A DNA stretch of 64,000 nt from assembly GCA_016617855.1 (NCBI GenBank), contig JAECUM010004381.1:1-64000 (forward strand). Reading direction: 5' to 3'. This document shows, piece after piece, positions 1-10,147 of this stretch (positions are counted from its first letter, which is position 1; every line of letters begins with the position of its first letter). A model generated the notes under the pieces. That model worked only from the letters and a program-made list of their open reading frames with translations, did no database searches and was not told the DNA's origin. A program made the translations under genes and the position numbers. The stretch is from Megalonaias nervosa. Its lineage: Eukaryota; Mollusca; Bivalvia; Unionida; Unionidae.

Positions 1-320
1 CCCTAAATGTGCATGACTTCATGCTATGCTTAGAAGCTACATATAGCATAGACTCATAATACCCTTGATTTGCTCCATGCTGTGCCAGCTAGCATGTCCC
101 CATAATGTGCGTAACTTCTTGTGCTGTGCTAGCTACATATAGCATTGACTTGTAATACCCATGATTTGCTCCATGCTGTGCTATATCTAGCATGGACCCA
201 TAATACCTATGACTTTACATGCTGCACTATCTAGATGGAGTGTGAACCTACAACACTCATGATCTGCTCCATGCTGTGCTAGCTACATGTAGCACAAAAC
301 CTCAATGCCCATAACCTGTT
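1..320. repeat. Diverged tandem repeat cut by the window start
   Basis: The phrase TTTGCTCCATGCTGTGC recurs at about 67, 163 and (as TCTGCTCCATGCTGTGC) 261, each time followed by a variant of AGCTACATATAGCA. The spacing is close to 96-98 bases with a half-period sub-repeat. Copies differ at many positions, so the array is old. It runs off the left edge, so its full length is unknown. No coding frame is supported. Confidence 0.75.
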
Positions 321-486
321 TCTTGCTTAAAAATGTTACTTGCATTCAGAAGAAATCAGTATTAAAGCCCTCAAGAAATAGAATGTCTGTCAAATTCAGC
401 CTCTTAGTTTTTGCATAGGATGACCGAGCAAACATGTGAAACTTGGGCAGGTCCAGAAAGGTCAGATGCAACTATTTCCATTATGC

Positions 487-765
487 AACATAACCTATGC
501 TGATGTTTTTTTTATCAATATGTTGCATCCATGTTAGTACCTAACAGAAGTAAGATAATCCTGGTGGATATGAATTTATTACTAATGTGCTGAATTTTAT
601 TTAAAAATTTTATAAAAAAAGAATTAACATAACCTATGCTGATGTTTTTTTTATAAATATGTTGCATCCAAGTTGGTACCTAACAGAAGTAAGATAATCC
701 TGGTGGATATGAATTTATTACTAATGTGCTGAATTTTATTTAAAAAATGTATTTAAAAAAAAAAG
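487..765. repeat. Two-copy tandem duplication, 139-bp unit
   Basis: Positions 487-625 and 626-765 are two head-to-tail copies starting AACATAACCTATGCTGATG. They differ by a few substitutions (for example CCATGTTAGTACC against CCAAGTTGGTACC) and by the length of an A-rich run at the end. High similarity marks a recent local duplication in non-coding DNA. Confidence 0.9.
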
Positions 766-1004
766 GAAATAAAAACAACTTAGTGTGATGATGCCTTTCA
801 GTCCAGACAGTTATCCAGATGGTAACTGCTTTCTTTGGGTTCATTATTTCTTTGAATTTGGTGAATCTTCACAAACTATGTTCACCTCTCATTTACTTCA
901 TATCACTGCTGTGCTGAAACTTAAACTAGACAAATATTCCCATTTTTAGATTTTTCTTTAAGCTATATACTTGACAGTGCAGCATTTTGAATTTTTTGAG
1001 TTAT

Positions 1005-1480
1005 CTCCCATTAACCTGAACAGAACTTCGTGGATGTCCCTGGACTTGGAATAAGGTAGCAACCTATTGATTTTTTGGACCTGAGATCAAAGTCACTGTC
1101 ACAGTGGAAAAAATTGTGTCTGTAAGAAAGAAGCATATTGATTAGGGGGTCAAAAGGTTCAGGGTCTCGGAACCTTTTGACTGAAAAAAGATAAAAAGTT
1201 TTTTGCATAATAACTTTAGTTCTAGACCATGTACAGTAACTTGACCAGAGTTTGTGGAGGGCTTGTACTTAAGGTAAGGAATAGGCACTTTTGGGATTTT
1301 GGGGTCAAAAGTCAAAAGCATTGTGATTCAAAGGAAAAAATGGGATTTTGTACAGCAAATTTTGTTCAAGTTCTTTGACCAAGCTTTGTGAATTACTTGC
1401 ACTTGGGATAATAAAGAAACCAATATATTTGGGGTCTAAAGGTCAAAGGTCATGGTTGTGATAAGTTTAATTAGAAAACA
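1005..1480. repeat. Dispersed repeat with ~140-bp sub-units (also at 60.3-61.0 kb)
   Basis: Sub-units carry the phrases GGTCAAAGGTCA, a CTTTGACC block, TTTGTGGAGGGCTTGTACTT and GGGGTC(A/T)AAAGGTCA, spaced about 140-150 bases. The same order is found at 60330-60990, and a weaker fragment lies at 58920-59040. It has no recognisable coding capacity. The family is interspersed and internally tandem; I cannot say whether it moves on its own. Confidence 0.65.
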
Positions 1481-3097
1481 ATGCTTAATGTCAGTAGTAG
1501 CTTTCCAGTCATTTAGCTTTACTTTGGCACATGGAAAGACATCCTCCTCCTAGATGTACCAACTCCCTGTTCCAGAGATTTCTTAGAACATGTGCATCAA
1601 CCGAGTCTGAACTTAGAAAACATTCTTTTCCTTTACTTATAACCATGTTTGAAAATAAGGCAGAGTTATAATTTCTTGCATGAGTTATCATGTGAGAAAC
1701 TTGGACTTTGATTCTGATTAAACACTTATTTCAGATTTATTCAGAGTTGGATTTTCTCATGTGAGTTATCACATGAGCAGTTTGGACTTAAATATTTTGT
1801 GCAAATGTTGAATGTCGAGCATCCTGATTATTCTCAAACAGACATCATTTCTATTTTGCACTTGCTGTTGCTTTGTTGTTTTTTTGTTTTTTTTTTTAAA
1901 TTTTAAAACATGTCAATTTATTTTCTCACAGTGAGTTTTAATCTTATTTTGACCCAGTAGTCTCCTTGTGTTTGAACATATTAATGTTCATTTCACTGTT
2001 CATAAAACAAAACAATTCAGCATTAAGGTCTCGTATAACCAGACTACCCATTAAACTTATAACAACTTTCAAAGAAAAGTGTGAATGCCTTGCATAATTG
2101 TTCGAGGTTGATGCTAATTAAGTAATCCGTAAAAAGGTGAAATGTTACTCTTCCAAAAATATGCAGTTTGCAAATATTAAAAAGGAAATAATAAACCTTT
2201 TGCCCCAAAATGAATGCTACACAAAATAAACATATGATGCAACCCATTTCTTCAGAATTATCAAACTTCTCAAACTCCACTATAAAATTGTAAAACAAAT
2301 ACATAGCCACATATCTGAAAAAAATAAACACTGATGCGCAGTCCTTTCAGCTTAATAAACTCTCAAGTCCTTTTCCAAAAGATTTGGAGAACTACATATA
2401 CTATGTCGTTTTCTTCCATGCCTAACGTTCGCACAGAAGTCAATAAAATCTTATACTGACTGAATTGTGTAATTTGGCTTATTACAGGCGACGATGTGCT
2501 CCATTGGTCTTTTTTTCAGTGACTTTATTGTATGGAAATGCGAATCCAGATGCTCTTTTAGCTGTAGTAGATTCACTATTGCTAAAACTAAATTATCATT
2601 TCCATTGAACAATATGTACTGTACATAAAATTTAATAAATCCGTAAGAAACTGCCTAATCCTGTTGTGTTTGATTGCGTAGCTGTTTAGTACTCTTTTTT
2701 TTTGCAGCCTTTTAAATGTTCTGATCTTGTCATTTAAAAGTTTATAAAATAAATTTGCTACGGAAATAATCACGAGACAAATCACTGACATTTCTGTTAT
2801 CTTGTCTATGACCAAGGTTATCAGAGTTCACGGTGGAAGAAATGTCTTGTTAGAACCATTAGAGTGTCCTATGGGGCATGGCTCAGCCCAAGCTACTGTA
2901 AAAATATTGAAATTAACTACAGTTATATTAATTAACTTATCAATGATATGAATTCACTTATTGCTCAGTTTTTACGAAACATCTGATAATAAAAATAGCG
3001 TTTATTTGATATATAAAATATAACATTAAGAAATACGTGAGTAAATATGTACAAAGGAGTGTAAAACCACAGCGGCTCATATCGTTGCTCACAATTT
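1481..3097. other. Anonymous AT-rich stretch, no supported gene
   Basis: Two minus-strand open frames occur here (2044-2331, 95 codons, and 2588-2815, 75 codons). Both are rich in Phe, Ile, Tyr, Cys and Lys, as expected for chance frames in AT-rich DNA, and neither shows a motif I recognise. Short palindromes related to the 7-kb array (ATCATGTGAGAAAC, TCACATGAGCA) occur near 1688 and 1770. Confidence 0.4.
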
Positions 3098-3166
3098 AAA
3101 TGTCAGTCATACATTAGTATAAAATAATAAAAGTATTATTTTATACTACATGTATGACTGACATTT
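3098..3166. repeat. Near-perfect hairpin, ~32-bp arms
   Basis: The arm beginning AAATGTCAGTCATAC (3098-3129) is matched by its reverse complement (3134-3166), with a 4-base loop AAAG and a mismatch/indel at the ATT/ATGT step. It could be a small foldback element or the ends of a deleted MITE. It lies about 390 bp upstream of a candidate first exon; any regulatory role is speculative. Confidence 0.8.
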
Positions 3167-3179
3167 ATATTATAATCAA

Positions 3180-3554
3180 TGATACAAGCCCCTGTGCGTA
3201 AAACAAAATGTTTACTAATAATTCACCCTCTTTGGCGCCTCAAATAAACTCGACAGATGCTGCATGCTGACCTACAGTGTACATGTAGAATAGTGCTTTA
3301 AATCCCAACAGACAGAAATTTGAGCGCGGGCCATGTGCACTTAGCAAGGACCACGCTGTTTAGGAAGAAAGCTATTTAATATTCTCCTGCAACGTGTTTG
3401 CTCTTATATATTTCTGTGACTGTAAGAGTTTAACAAAAAGAAACCAATATCAGCATAAAGTGATGTCCACGTCGGTACTGATGTTAATGTTCAGCACGAA
3501 ACAGAATACATTGACGTGAGTTTATAGGGATGCATATTAGAAGATTCAAGGATT
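3180..3554 (+). promoter_or_regulatory. Possible promoter and 5' UTR
   Basis: This stretch is less AT-rich than its surroundings and holds several CpGs (TTTGGCGCC, GAGCGCGGGCC, CACGTCGG, TTGACGTGAG), which are scarce elsewhere in the window. It directly precedes a short ATG frame that ends at a strong splice donor. A TATA-like TTATATATTT sits near 3404. The promoter call is inference from composition and position only. Confidence 0.3.
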
Positions 3555-3584
3555 ATGAAGGACTGGTTCTTTGCTGTGAAAGAG
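3555..3584 (+). CDS. Candidate first coding exon of an unidentified gene
   Basis: An ATG opens a 10-codon frame, MKDWFFAVKE, that runs in phase 0 straight into GAG|GTAAGT, a consensus splice donor. Locally higher CpG upstream fits a promoter. The next good acceptor, at 4279, leads into a segment (4280-4423) with stops in all frames, so the start may continue elsewhere or the two may be UTR exons. I do not recognise the protein. It could be a coincidence of ATG and donor. Confidence 0.35.
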
Positions 3585-3777
3585 GTAAGTTACATTTGCT
3601 CATTTCTTTTTACAGTTTTCGCATATGGAATGATCAAAGTGGATAGCATGAATCATTGACATTATAAGTGTAAGCATAAATTCGATTGTTTAAAAATTAG
3701 CCAAGGTTTTGCTTCAGATTTTACTTAAAAGATATAATTCAACCTCTTGTTGCTAAAAATGATATCTACACCACACA

Positions 3778-4143
3778 ATGATCGAATACTACTCGACCTC
3801 CTTTGTGTTGAACAACACTTTCTCAAAACTTATTTATGCCTTCCACAATTCAACTGTGCAACCATGTCTGCCCCCACCCCCAATTCTTCAGATGCCTCAA
3901 GGAGGAGCACTTGCATTATCAATTGAAACAATTAGTAACCCAGCCACTCAGAATTTTAAATCCTATCTGAAGTTGGACAAACATAAATGTTCTTCGTATT
4001 ATTTTATTGCTGACTGGATGGAGCACGTTCAGCATATGCGATTGAGAACCAAATGCAGTAGCTTAATTTATGATTTTATTCCTAAAAGACATTTGCCCTG
4101 TCTGTCAAGTCTCTTGATTGGTAGATTTAAAATAAAGATTTAA
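3778..4143 (+). CDS. Open frame of 121 codons, probably spurious
   Basis: This is the longest ATG-started frame outside repeats in the first 10 kb. It lies in what would be the first intron of the candidate gene. The translation has a proline run near residues 31-36 and is rich in Ser, Leu and Ile. No signal peptide, membrane segment or family motif is evident. I list it only because of its length. Confidence 0.12.
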   Translation: MIEYYSTSFVLNNTFSKLIYAFHNSTVQPCLPPPPILQMPQGGALALSIETISNPATQNFKSYLKLDKHKCSSYYFIADWMEHVQHMRLRTKCSSLIYDFIPKRHLPCLSSLLIGRFKIKI

Positions 4144-4279
4144 CTGGATTGGGATTACAGCTTTTCTTATACTAGGACTCTCTTGCCAACCAAATCTTTT
4201 TCCCATTTCAGTGTATTCTTTCTGTTCTGCATAGATGAACCATGATTAATGTATCTAATCTCTGATGTTCTTTTTACAG

Positions 4280-4423
4280 ATTAAACTTCTGAAGGTCACA
4301 AGATTTTAATCAACACAAAAAAGTTAGCAATCATTTGACAGAAGTGCAAAACCTTGACAGCAACAGGAAGAAGTCAGACATAACCCCATTGCTATGCAGA
4401 GAAAATTCTGACTCCAATAAAGG
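4280..4423 (+). other. Exon-like segment, non-coding in all frames
   Basis: A good acceptor (TTCTTTTTACAG ending at 4279) and a donor (AAAGG|GTATGT) bound 144 bp. All three plus-strand frames contain stops within the first few codons or by codon 10. If transcribed it would be a 5' UTR exon or an exon that triggers decay. Splice-site strength is the only support. Confidence 0.2.
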
Positions 4424-6265
4424 GTATGTATAAGATGCTTCAAATTTTTTGATGCAATACACATGATACATATGCATTTCAGACTCAAGAATTTGACCCC
4501 CAATAAGTTTTTTTAAAAAAATATAAAAATTGGAAACCAGATGTTGAATTTCTTTATATATTGCAAATGTACATATTTTGGAAAAATGTATCCTAAAAGT
4601 TTAGGAGAAATCTCCCTGAGGACTGTTCCAGAAGTAGAGATGTCAAAATTTTGGGAAATTTCTACTGGATACCTGTCAGTCCTAATGATTGGTTACCAGG
4701 GTACATGATCAAAAGGAAATTGTATTAAATGTGAACCTGAACTGCTTTGTTGTAGGTTCACACATGCCAACCCCTAAAAGAGGTGTAAGCGTAATTATTA
4801 TTAATATAAGTGGTGAAAAAAGCGTAATCGGAGCATAAAAAGAGTATATATTACATGCCATAATAATTATTACAGAAAAACATTCATTTAATTTTGCTAC
4901 TTACCTGGATCTGTTAAAATTTTTGTCACAAATCGGCCAAATTCATGTGGATTAGTAGTAAGGACGAAAACAGACACAAAAGAAATTGAAAAATTATTTA
5001 TGCATAACACTCACTTCGACTAGTCTACATGTCTACAGTAACTTTTGCGAATAGTCTCCACAAATGATCATTGTTGTATTATCCTTGACCTACCATGGTT
5101 GTCCCATAACGACGGTCCAGTGCAACACGTTTTTAAAATTAACAAAATCTCTCTTCTCTAACATTTTTCAGTCATAAAACATTCATCAGTCACATCAATA
5201 CATTGAGGGGTTTTGGGGTTTTTTTAATGATATCTGGCGCCATTTATTTTCAATTTAGGCTGGTCTGCTATGTGTGTAGTATCATAGAATGAATCTAGGG
5301 CAAGTGGTTTCACATTCAAGAACCTGTCTGTTTTCTTGGAACTGTTTGATGTAATATTCATGCAGAAGTTACCACATTTACACATCTGGTGACTTTTTGT
5401 TTGATTTTTTTTTCAATGTTATTAAATAACAAAAGGTTTTTTTTTTCTTTTATATTTAAATATTTCAGTGAAAAATTTCAGTCTGTATAGTTGTACATTT
5501 CGTTCATTTTTTCCTAACATGGTATAAGAAGTGCATGTTACAGTAGCCAAGTTTTTGTGTTGCCTTTGCTGTGACAAAAAATATGTCTTGGGTTTCCCTG
5601 CTAATAAAATGGGTCCAGTAAACCAACATGTAAACAGTGGCCTTGACTTGAACAGCTAACACTCACTCCAGGGCCACAAACTGGAAGCAAAAATGGCATT
5701 AGTTAAACCGGACATTTATATTGTGCTTTCTTTTATTTGAATTACAGTATGTATTTAAATTTTATGTTGTCGAATATTTTTTAATCAGTACTTAATATCG
5801 CAGTTGATGAAAAGTATTGACCCAGTTAGTGTCATCAGGATCTCAAAACAAGAGTGTTTAAGCTGTGATGAAATTGGCACACGAACCGTGGACAGGCACA
5901 AAGTTGTGATGGTTGAGCTTGAAATATCAGCGTTGATTGTTAAATAGGTCATGTGAGAAAGGATTGTACTATTGTATTATTATATAGTACATGTATGACA
6001 AATAAAACCCATATGAGCTCATGGTGATGAACAAGTGCATACACAACATGAGCCTCGAACTGTAAGCATTAGTCTTTCTCGATCTAAACTTGGAAAACTT
6101 TTTTTTACGGGTAGCCGGTTGTTCGTTTTATTACTGGGTTATTATCAGTGGGAGAGTACCCAGGTACCCATTGGCATCTTTATCCAGAAGTAATCAGATT
6201 TGGAATATGCAGTGTGACTTACAGGTGTCTCATCAGTAGTGCAGCTTATATGTTTGCTACTGAAC
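4424..6265. other. Anonymous stretch, nothing recognised
   Basis: The sequence is AT-rich with poly-T runs (about 5395-5450). I see no open frame of interest, repeat family or transposon ends. If the host gene model is right, this is intron. Confidence 0.35.
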
Positions 6266-6405
6266 TATGGTAGCTCTGTTGGTGGAGCAATTAGACTCAT
6301 AGTCTAAGGGTTGCATTTTCAGGCTGGGTTGGCTGCCTAAGTGTGACCTTGGGAAGGCAGTTGGTTCCAATTTTGACAGTTTGAGATAGACACTGTTAAA
6401 AGTAC
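6266..6405 (+). mobile_element. Degenerate tRNA-derived SINE-like sequence
   Basis: GGTAGCTCTGTTGGTGGAGC matches the D-arm/A-box region of a tRNA. It is followed by an anticodon-arm-like GACTCATAGTC and, after a decayed B box, by CCTTGGGAAGGCAGTTGGTT, a phrase typical of the body of marine invertebrate SINEs. A similar body lies at 36040-36090. No target duplication or tail is clear, so the copy is old. Confidence 0.5.
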
Positions 6406-6820
6406 CATATAATCCAAACAACAGTTATGTATTTTGCCTTTACCTTGTCAAATGAATCTTCAAAAATCCACCTTACAGAATGTTTCAAATACCGTGATCA
6501 AAAAACATTTGTACCAACTTTTTCATTTCCATTTCAGGTTTCATTTTTCAACAGTTCAAAAGAGAGCCTGCTAACTTAAATTTGGTGGTCAACAGGAAGT
6601 ACATCGATTCAAAGACAACAATCTCCAAGTGAAAATATTGTTGCAGACTGGCATATATATATGATGAAATTCAGAAGCAGTAATGTTAATTACACATTTT
6701 GTGTGCTTTGAATTTTCTGGAACAGTGAAGAATGATCTTCATGTGAAGCAGATTTCCTGCAGTACCGTATCTTTCATTGTGACCTTAAAGTTTGTAGAAT
6801 GAATGTGGTGTATTAAATAT

Positions 6821-6862
6821 AAATACATACATACATACATACATACATCCATACATACATGT
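6821..6862. repeat. (ATAC)n microsatellite
   Basis: About ten ATAC units with one interruption (CATCC). The same tetranucleotide flanks the LINE at 41.2-45.3 kb. Confidence 0.9.
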
Positions 6863-7030
6863 ACTAGTTGTAATTTTTCTTGTGTGAGAAACGTTGTTAA
6901 AAGATCAATAACTGCACTCAAATATGCTTGTAATTACTAGATTTGAATATGATCTTATTCTGTTTAATTCTTGTAAAAGATGTATGTATTCAATAAAAAC
7001 TAAATACTATGGTTGTTTTTTGTTGTTTTT

Positions 7031-7242
7031 GCTCATGTGAGCAGGATGTCGCTCACGTGAGCAAAATCTTGCTCACGTGAGCAAGATCTTGCTCACATGA
7101 GCAGACTTGCTCACATTAGCAAGATCTTGCCCATAAGCTTCACATGAGCAGACTTGCTCATGCTAGCAAGATCTTGCTCATAAGCATGCAATTTTCACAT
7201 GAGCAGACTTGCTCATGTGAGCAAGATCTTGCTCATGTTAAC
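7031..7242. repeat. Array of alternating palindromes (GCTCAYRTGAGC and AAGATCTT)
   Basis: Twelve-base palindromes GCTCATGTGAGC or GCTCACGTGAGC start at 7031, 7051, 7071, 7091 (GCTCACATGAGC) and 7211, with decayed versions at 7109, 7155 and 7231. Between several of them lies AAGATCTT, itself a palindrome, giving a 20-bp rhythm. The CACGTG/CATGTG cores are E-boxes. Related single copies lie at about 1688, 1770 and 7278-7350. No open frame is involved. Confidence 0.8.
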
Positions 7243-7350
7243 AATTCCTGCACGTGATTTTCATGTTAGAATCTACTTGCTCACATGAGTTCTACCTAAT
7301 TTGCATGTTAAAATGCACATGAGGCTAACCTGAGTTAGATCTCACGTGAG

Positions 7351-8450
7351 AATCTCGTGCAGAAGGGTAGGCAGTTTTGGTGTGGGTTACAACAATTTTA
7401 CAATATGGGGGTCCTGATATTTTGTGATTATTGTTTATTAATGCAGTAATGTGGACAAGACACAGAATCTCATGACAGTTGTTTATTAATAGATTCTAGG
7501 CCACTTTACTGTAAGTGTTTCAGTAGTGTTTTTATACATTGCACAGCAATGTTTTTCTGGAGTCTGTAAATTGTATATGGAATAAACTGAACAAACTTAG
7601 ACATTCTTGCTTACAATACAAATGAACAGTATTAAAGAGATACAATGAGGCTGATGCAGTCCTTGTTATATCATTATTTCTTTGTTTTTTTTGCCAGAGT
7701 AAATGTTTTGTTTCATAACTTTATTTTTTCAGATGTCAAAAATTTGGTAAGTGTGGGGATAGGAAGGGGCCATGGGACACTCACTTAACTTGCTGATCGA
7801 GTACAAAATGTACATGGATGGACGAATGTTCTATGTGTTGTCTATGGTCAGACAACACTTGGGACCTTGCTGAAAGTTGTCACACATATCTGAAGAAGAA
7901 AGACAAAATTAAATTTCACATTGATAGAAATACTGGTGCTACCTGTGAGGCAGTAATAGTTATTTCTAGAGGGATTCTCTGAACAAATAAGGGGGGAGCA
8001 GCACCTTCCCCCAACAAGCAGAATTGACAGCATCTCCCCTAATAAAACAGGGAGAAGATAGCATGAAGCAGGAGAGAAATAGTGTTATTATATGTGTGAT
8101 AGTAACAAATATTTTAATAGCAGAAATTACTTATCCTGCTGCTATTTTGTAGCTAACCTAACCATGCAGTACTGATATCTTACTCTACATAGTACATTAA
8201 TAGCATTCACTAGTACTACTCAGTAAGACAAGCTACCACTGGCTTCAACATTCAAAAAAGCTGGTTGGAACAAAGACTCTACATCTTCCTGATATATTAT
8301 CAGAAACCTATCTCACTAGACTTGTTATTCAGACTGAACCTGTTTAGATTTGCTCCAACCCATTGTTATTAAATTTAATACCTGCATTTGTCATGTTTAT
8401 TCGCATTTGCATAATAGTCTGTCATGATGTATGATGCAGAGTTAAATTTG
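7351..8450. other. Mostly anonymous stretch, one possible microexon
   Basis: Apart from the 14-bp exon-like segment at 7733-7746, I see no repeat family or gene. A 61-codon minus frame at 7848-8033 is unremarkable. Confidence 0.35.
7733..7746 (+). CDS. Possible 14-bp microexon
   Basis: A strong acceptor with a T-rich tract (TTTATTTTTTCAG) and a consensus donor (TTTG|GTAAGT) bound 14 bases. Read as A|TGT CAA AAA TTT|G it ends in the phase needed by the exon at 16432-16516, where the split codon would be GGG. The segment is too short for coding statistics, and chance pairing of good splice sites is a real alternative. Confidence 0.2.
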
Positions 8451-8469
8451 CCTTTTTTTACCCCACCAT

Positions 8470-8700
8470 ACTTCTGTCACAGGATACACACTAAATATCT
8501 CATGGGGTCCCTGTGGGTACAAATTCAATAAAATTGGAAAATTAAATGATATTTACTAAGTTGAAGTAGATGATAATTTCATTGAACTTGTAGTACACTC
8601 AGGGATCACATGGCCACCAACTCCCAACCCCCGGTCTCATCTTATATACTGTGACCTCTCTAAAGACTGACCAGTCATGTGACCTATGCATCATCTCATG
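8470..8700. repeat. Dispersed repeat that hosts the SINE at 8701
   Basis: The phrase CATCTCATG before the SINE, and its continuation GTGATCCCTAAGGGTAC after it, belong to a repeat also seen at 8498-8530 (ATCTCATGGGGTCCCTGTGG) and at 23934-24010 (CTGACCAGTCATCTGACC). It supplies the empty-site comparison for the SINE insertion. Confidence 0.65.
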
Positions 8701-8952
8701 GGGGGCCCCGAGTGGCCGAGTGGTCTAAAGCGCTCTCCGTTACGGATCACTGCCATCTCACCTCTGTCTGCTTGGGTTCGAGTCTCGGGCTCGGCCAATG
8801 TGGTTATGTGAGAAAGCTTGCCAGTAGCTTCTCGTGGGTCGGTGGTTCTTTCCGGGTTCTCCTGGGTTCTTCCTTCACCATTAATACTGGCTGCCATGTA
8901 TAGCCTGTCTTGAGCTGAAAAATGGCGTTAAACCCTATAACAACAACAACAA
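8701..8952 (+). mobile_element. tRNA-derived SINE (family 1), full length, with 12-bp target duplication
   Basis: The head has an A box TGGCCGAGTGG (8713-8723) and a B box GGTTCGAGTCT (8775-8785), resembling a class II (Leu/Ser-like) tRNA. The body has GTGGGTCGGTGGTTCTTTCC, a conserved phrase of widespread metazoan SINE cores, and the 3' part CTGAAAAATGGCGTTAAACC followed by (AAC)n. CATCATCTCATG repeats exactly at 8689-8700 and 8953-8964. It cannot encode protein and would depend on a partner LINE. CpGs in the head are well preserved, so it is young. Confidence 0.95.
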
Positions 8953-8964
8953 CATCATCTCATG

Positions 8965-9660
8965 TGATCCCTAAGGGTACTACAGGTTTAATGAAATTGT
9001 CATTGAACTTCAGCTTGGCAAGTATTGTTTAATTTTCCAGTTATGTGTTAAAAATGCCCTGAAAATCACAAATCAAACATACAACTTTGTCTTTAACTAG
9101 AGCTTGAATGACCCATTTGAAAATAAAGCCCCCATTAACTCTTTGTAGGTGGAGGGCTAACTGATTGGATATGAAATCAATACAGAAAGCTTCCAGATTA
9201 TATTGAATTCATTGATCAATGATAAATTCACAAAATTATCTTTGCTAACAAGTTTACAATATAGAGGGCTAATATCATTGGTAGTGCTTGGTACCTTAAA
9301 TGTCTTAAATATTACCGTAGTGCATGCAACAGCACAGATATTCTTTTTGAAGTAAAACTATCAAACAAGGTGGAAGTCTCATCATGGCTGGTATTAAACA
9401 TAAAGGCATTGTGTTCTCTTTTTCCAATCAGTTGTTCATGGATTTTGTATTTTATTTTCCCTCATTCCTCCGGAGGCTGGATTTTTCCAGACTCAAAATT
9501 TAAAAAATCAAAAAAATTTGGTTTGAAAAATCAATGGTCAAATTATCAGAAAATACTAAAAGAAGAAGTTGATGGTGCTAATGGTTTAGATTATTAGGCT
9601 GATAGTGTAGAAATTGAGCCTTGGTAATGATGGTTGAGCTATTTTAACTAGCACAGAAAA
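8965..9660. other. Anonymous stretch after the SINE
   Basis: The first ~60 bases continue the dispersed repeat interrupted by the SINE. The rest is unrecognised; a 75-codon plus frame (9370-9597) has no motif. Confidence 0.35.
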
Positions 9661-9663
9661 TGA

Positions 9664-9846
9664 TTTGGCTTGGTGTTTTATGGAATAGCAACACAAATAA
9701 GTTGTTTAATGCAGTGGCAATTGAAGTCAAGTGCCTTGTCCACATATACACCTTGGTGGCCCACCCTGGTTGACTCAGTTGTGAGATTTAAACCTACACC
9801 CTTTCATTCATGAGTCTCTTATTGTAACCACTGAGCCACAATGGTT
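9664..9846 (-). mobile_element. Second type of tRNA-derived SINE
   Basis: Read on the minus strand it starts with CATTGTGGCTCAGTGGTTAC (A-box-like). It continues with GTAGGTTTAAATCTCAC, a decayed B box, and then GACAAGGCACTTGACTTCAA, a typical SINE body phrase. It ends near CAAGCCAAATCA. No clear target duplication was found. The differences in head and body from family 1 make it a separate family. Confidence 0.65.
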
Positions 9847-10147
9847 CCTTGCATAAATTGGTTAATGATAATTGCCATGAACTATAAATACCAGGTTATA
9901 AATGGAAGATTCCCAGTCTTGTTCATTTAATTGAAGTTTCTCAAATGATAACAAATATGTACAATGTAAGAGGAGTATTCTTGGTTTTGCTGAAGGGGTC
10001 AGTGATACAAACTTTTATACATTGTTGTCTTTCAGTGCAGGTGGAGCAAAATTGGAAACTTCCTCATGGTTTTTAATACTTTATATACTAAGTGTACTGA
10101 ATCCATTAAGTCAGCTTTAAATGCTTATTACAGTCTTAATTTATGTA

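Noticed and set aside
2044..2815. Two minus-strand frames (95 and 75 codons) as a possible small gene
   Set aside because: Composition is what AT-rich random sequence gives. There is no motif and no convincing splice or start context.
8701..8800. A functional tRNA-Leu/Ser gene
   Set aside because: A and B boxes are present but no proper anticodon arm or acceptor pairing follows. It continues into a SINE body and has many sister copies.
8679..8903. Frames of 68-74 codons on both strands
   Set aside because: They are translations of a tRNA-derived SINE. The same peptides recur at every copy (22.7, 25.7, 35.8, 53.1 and 56.2 kb).
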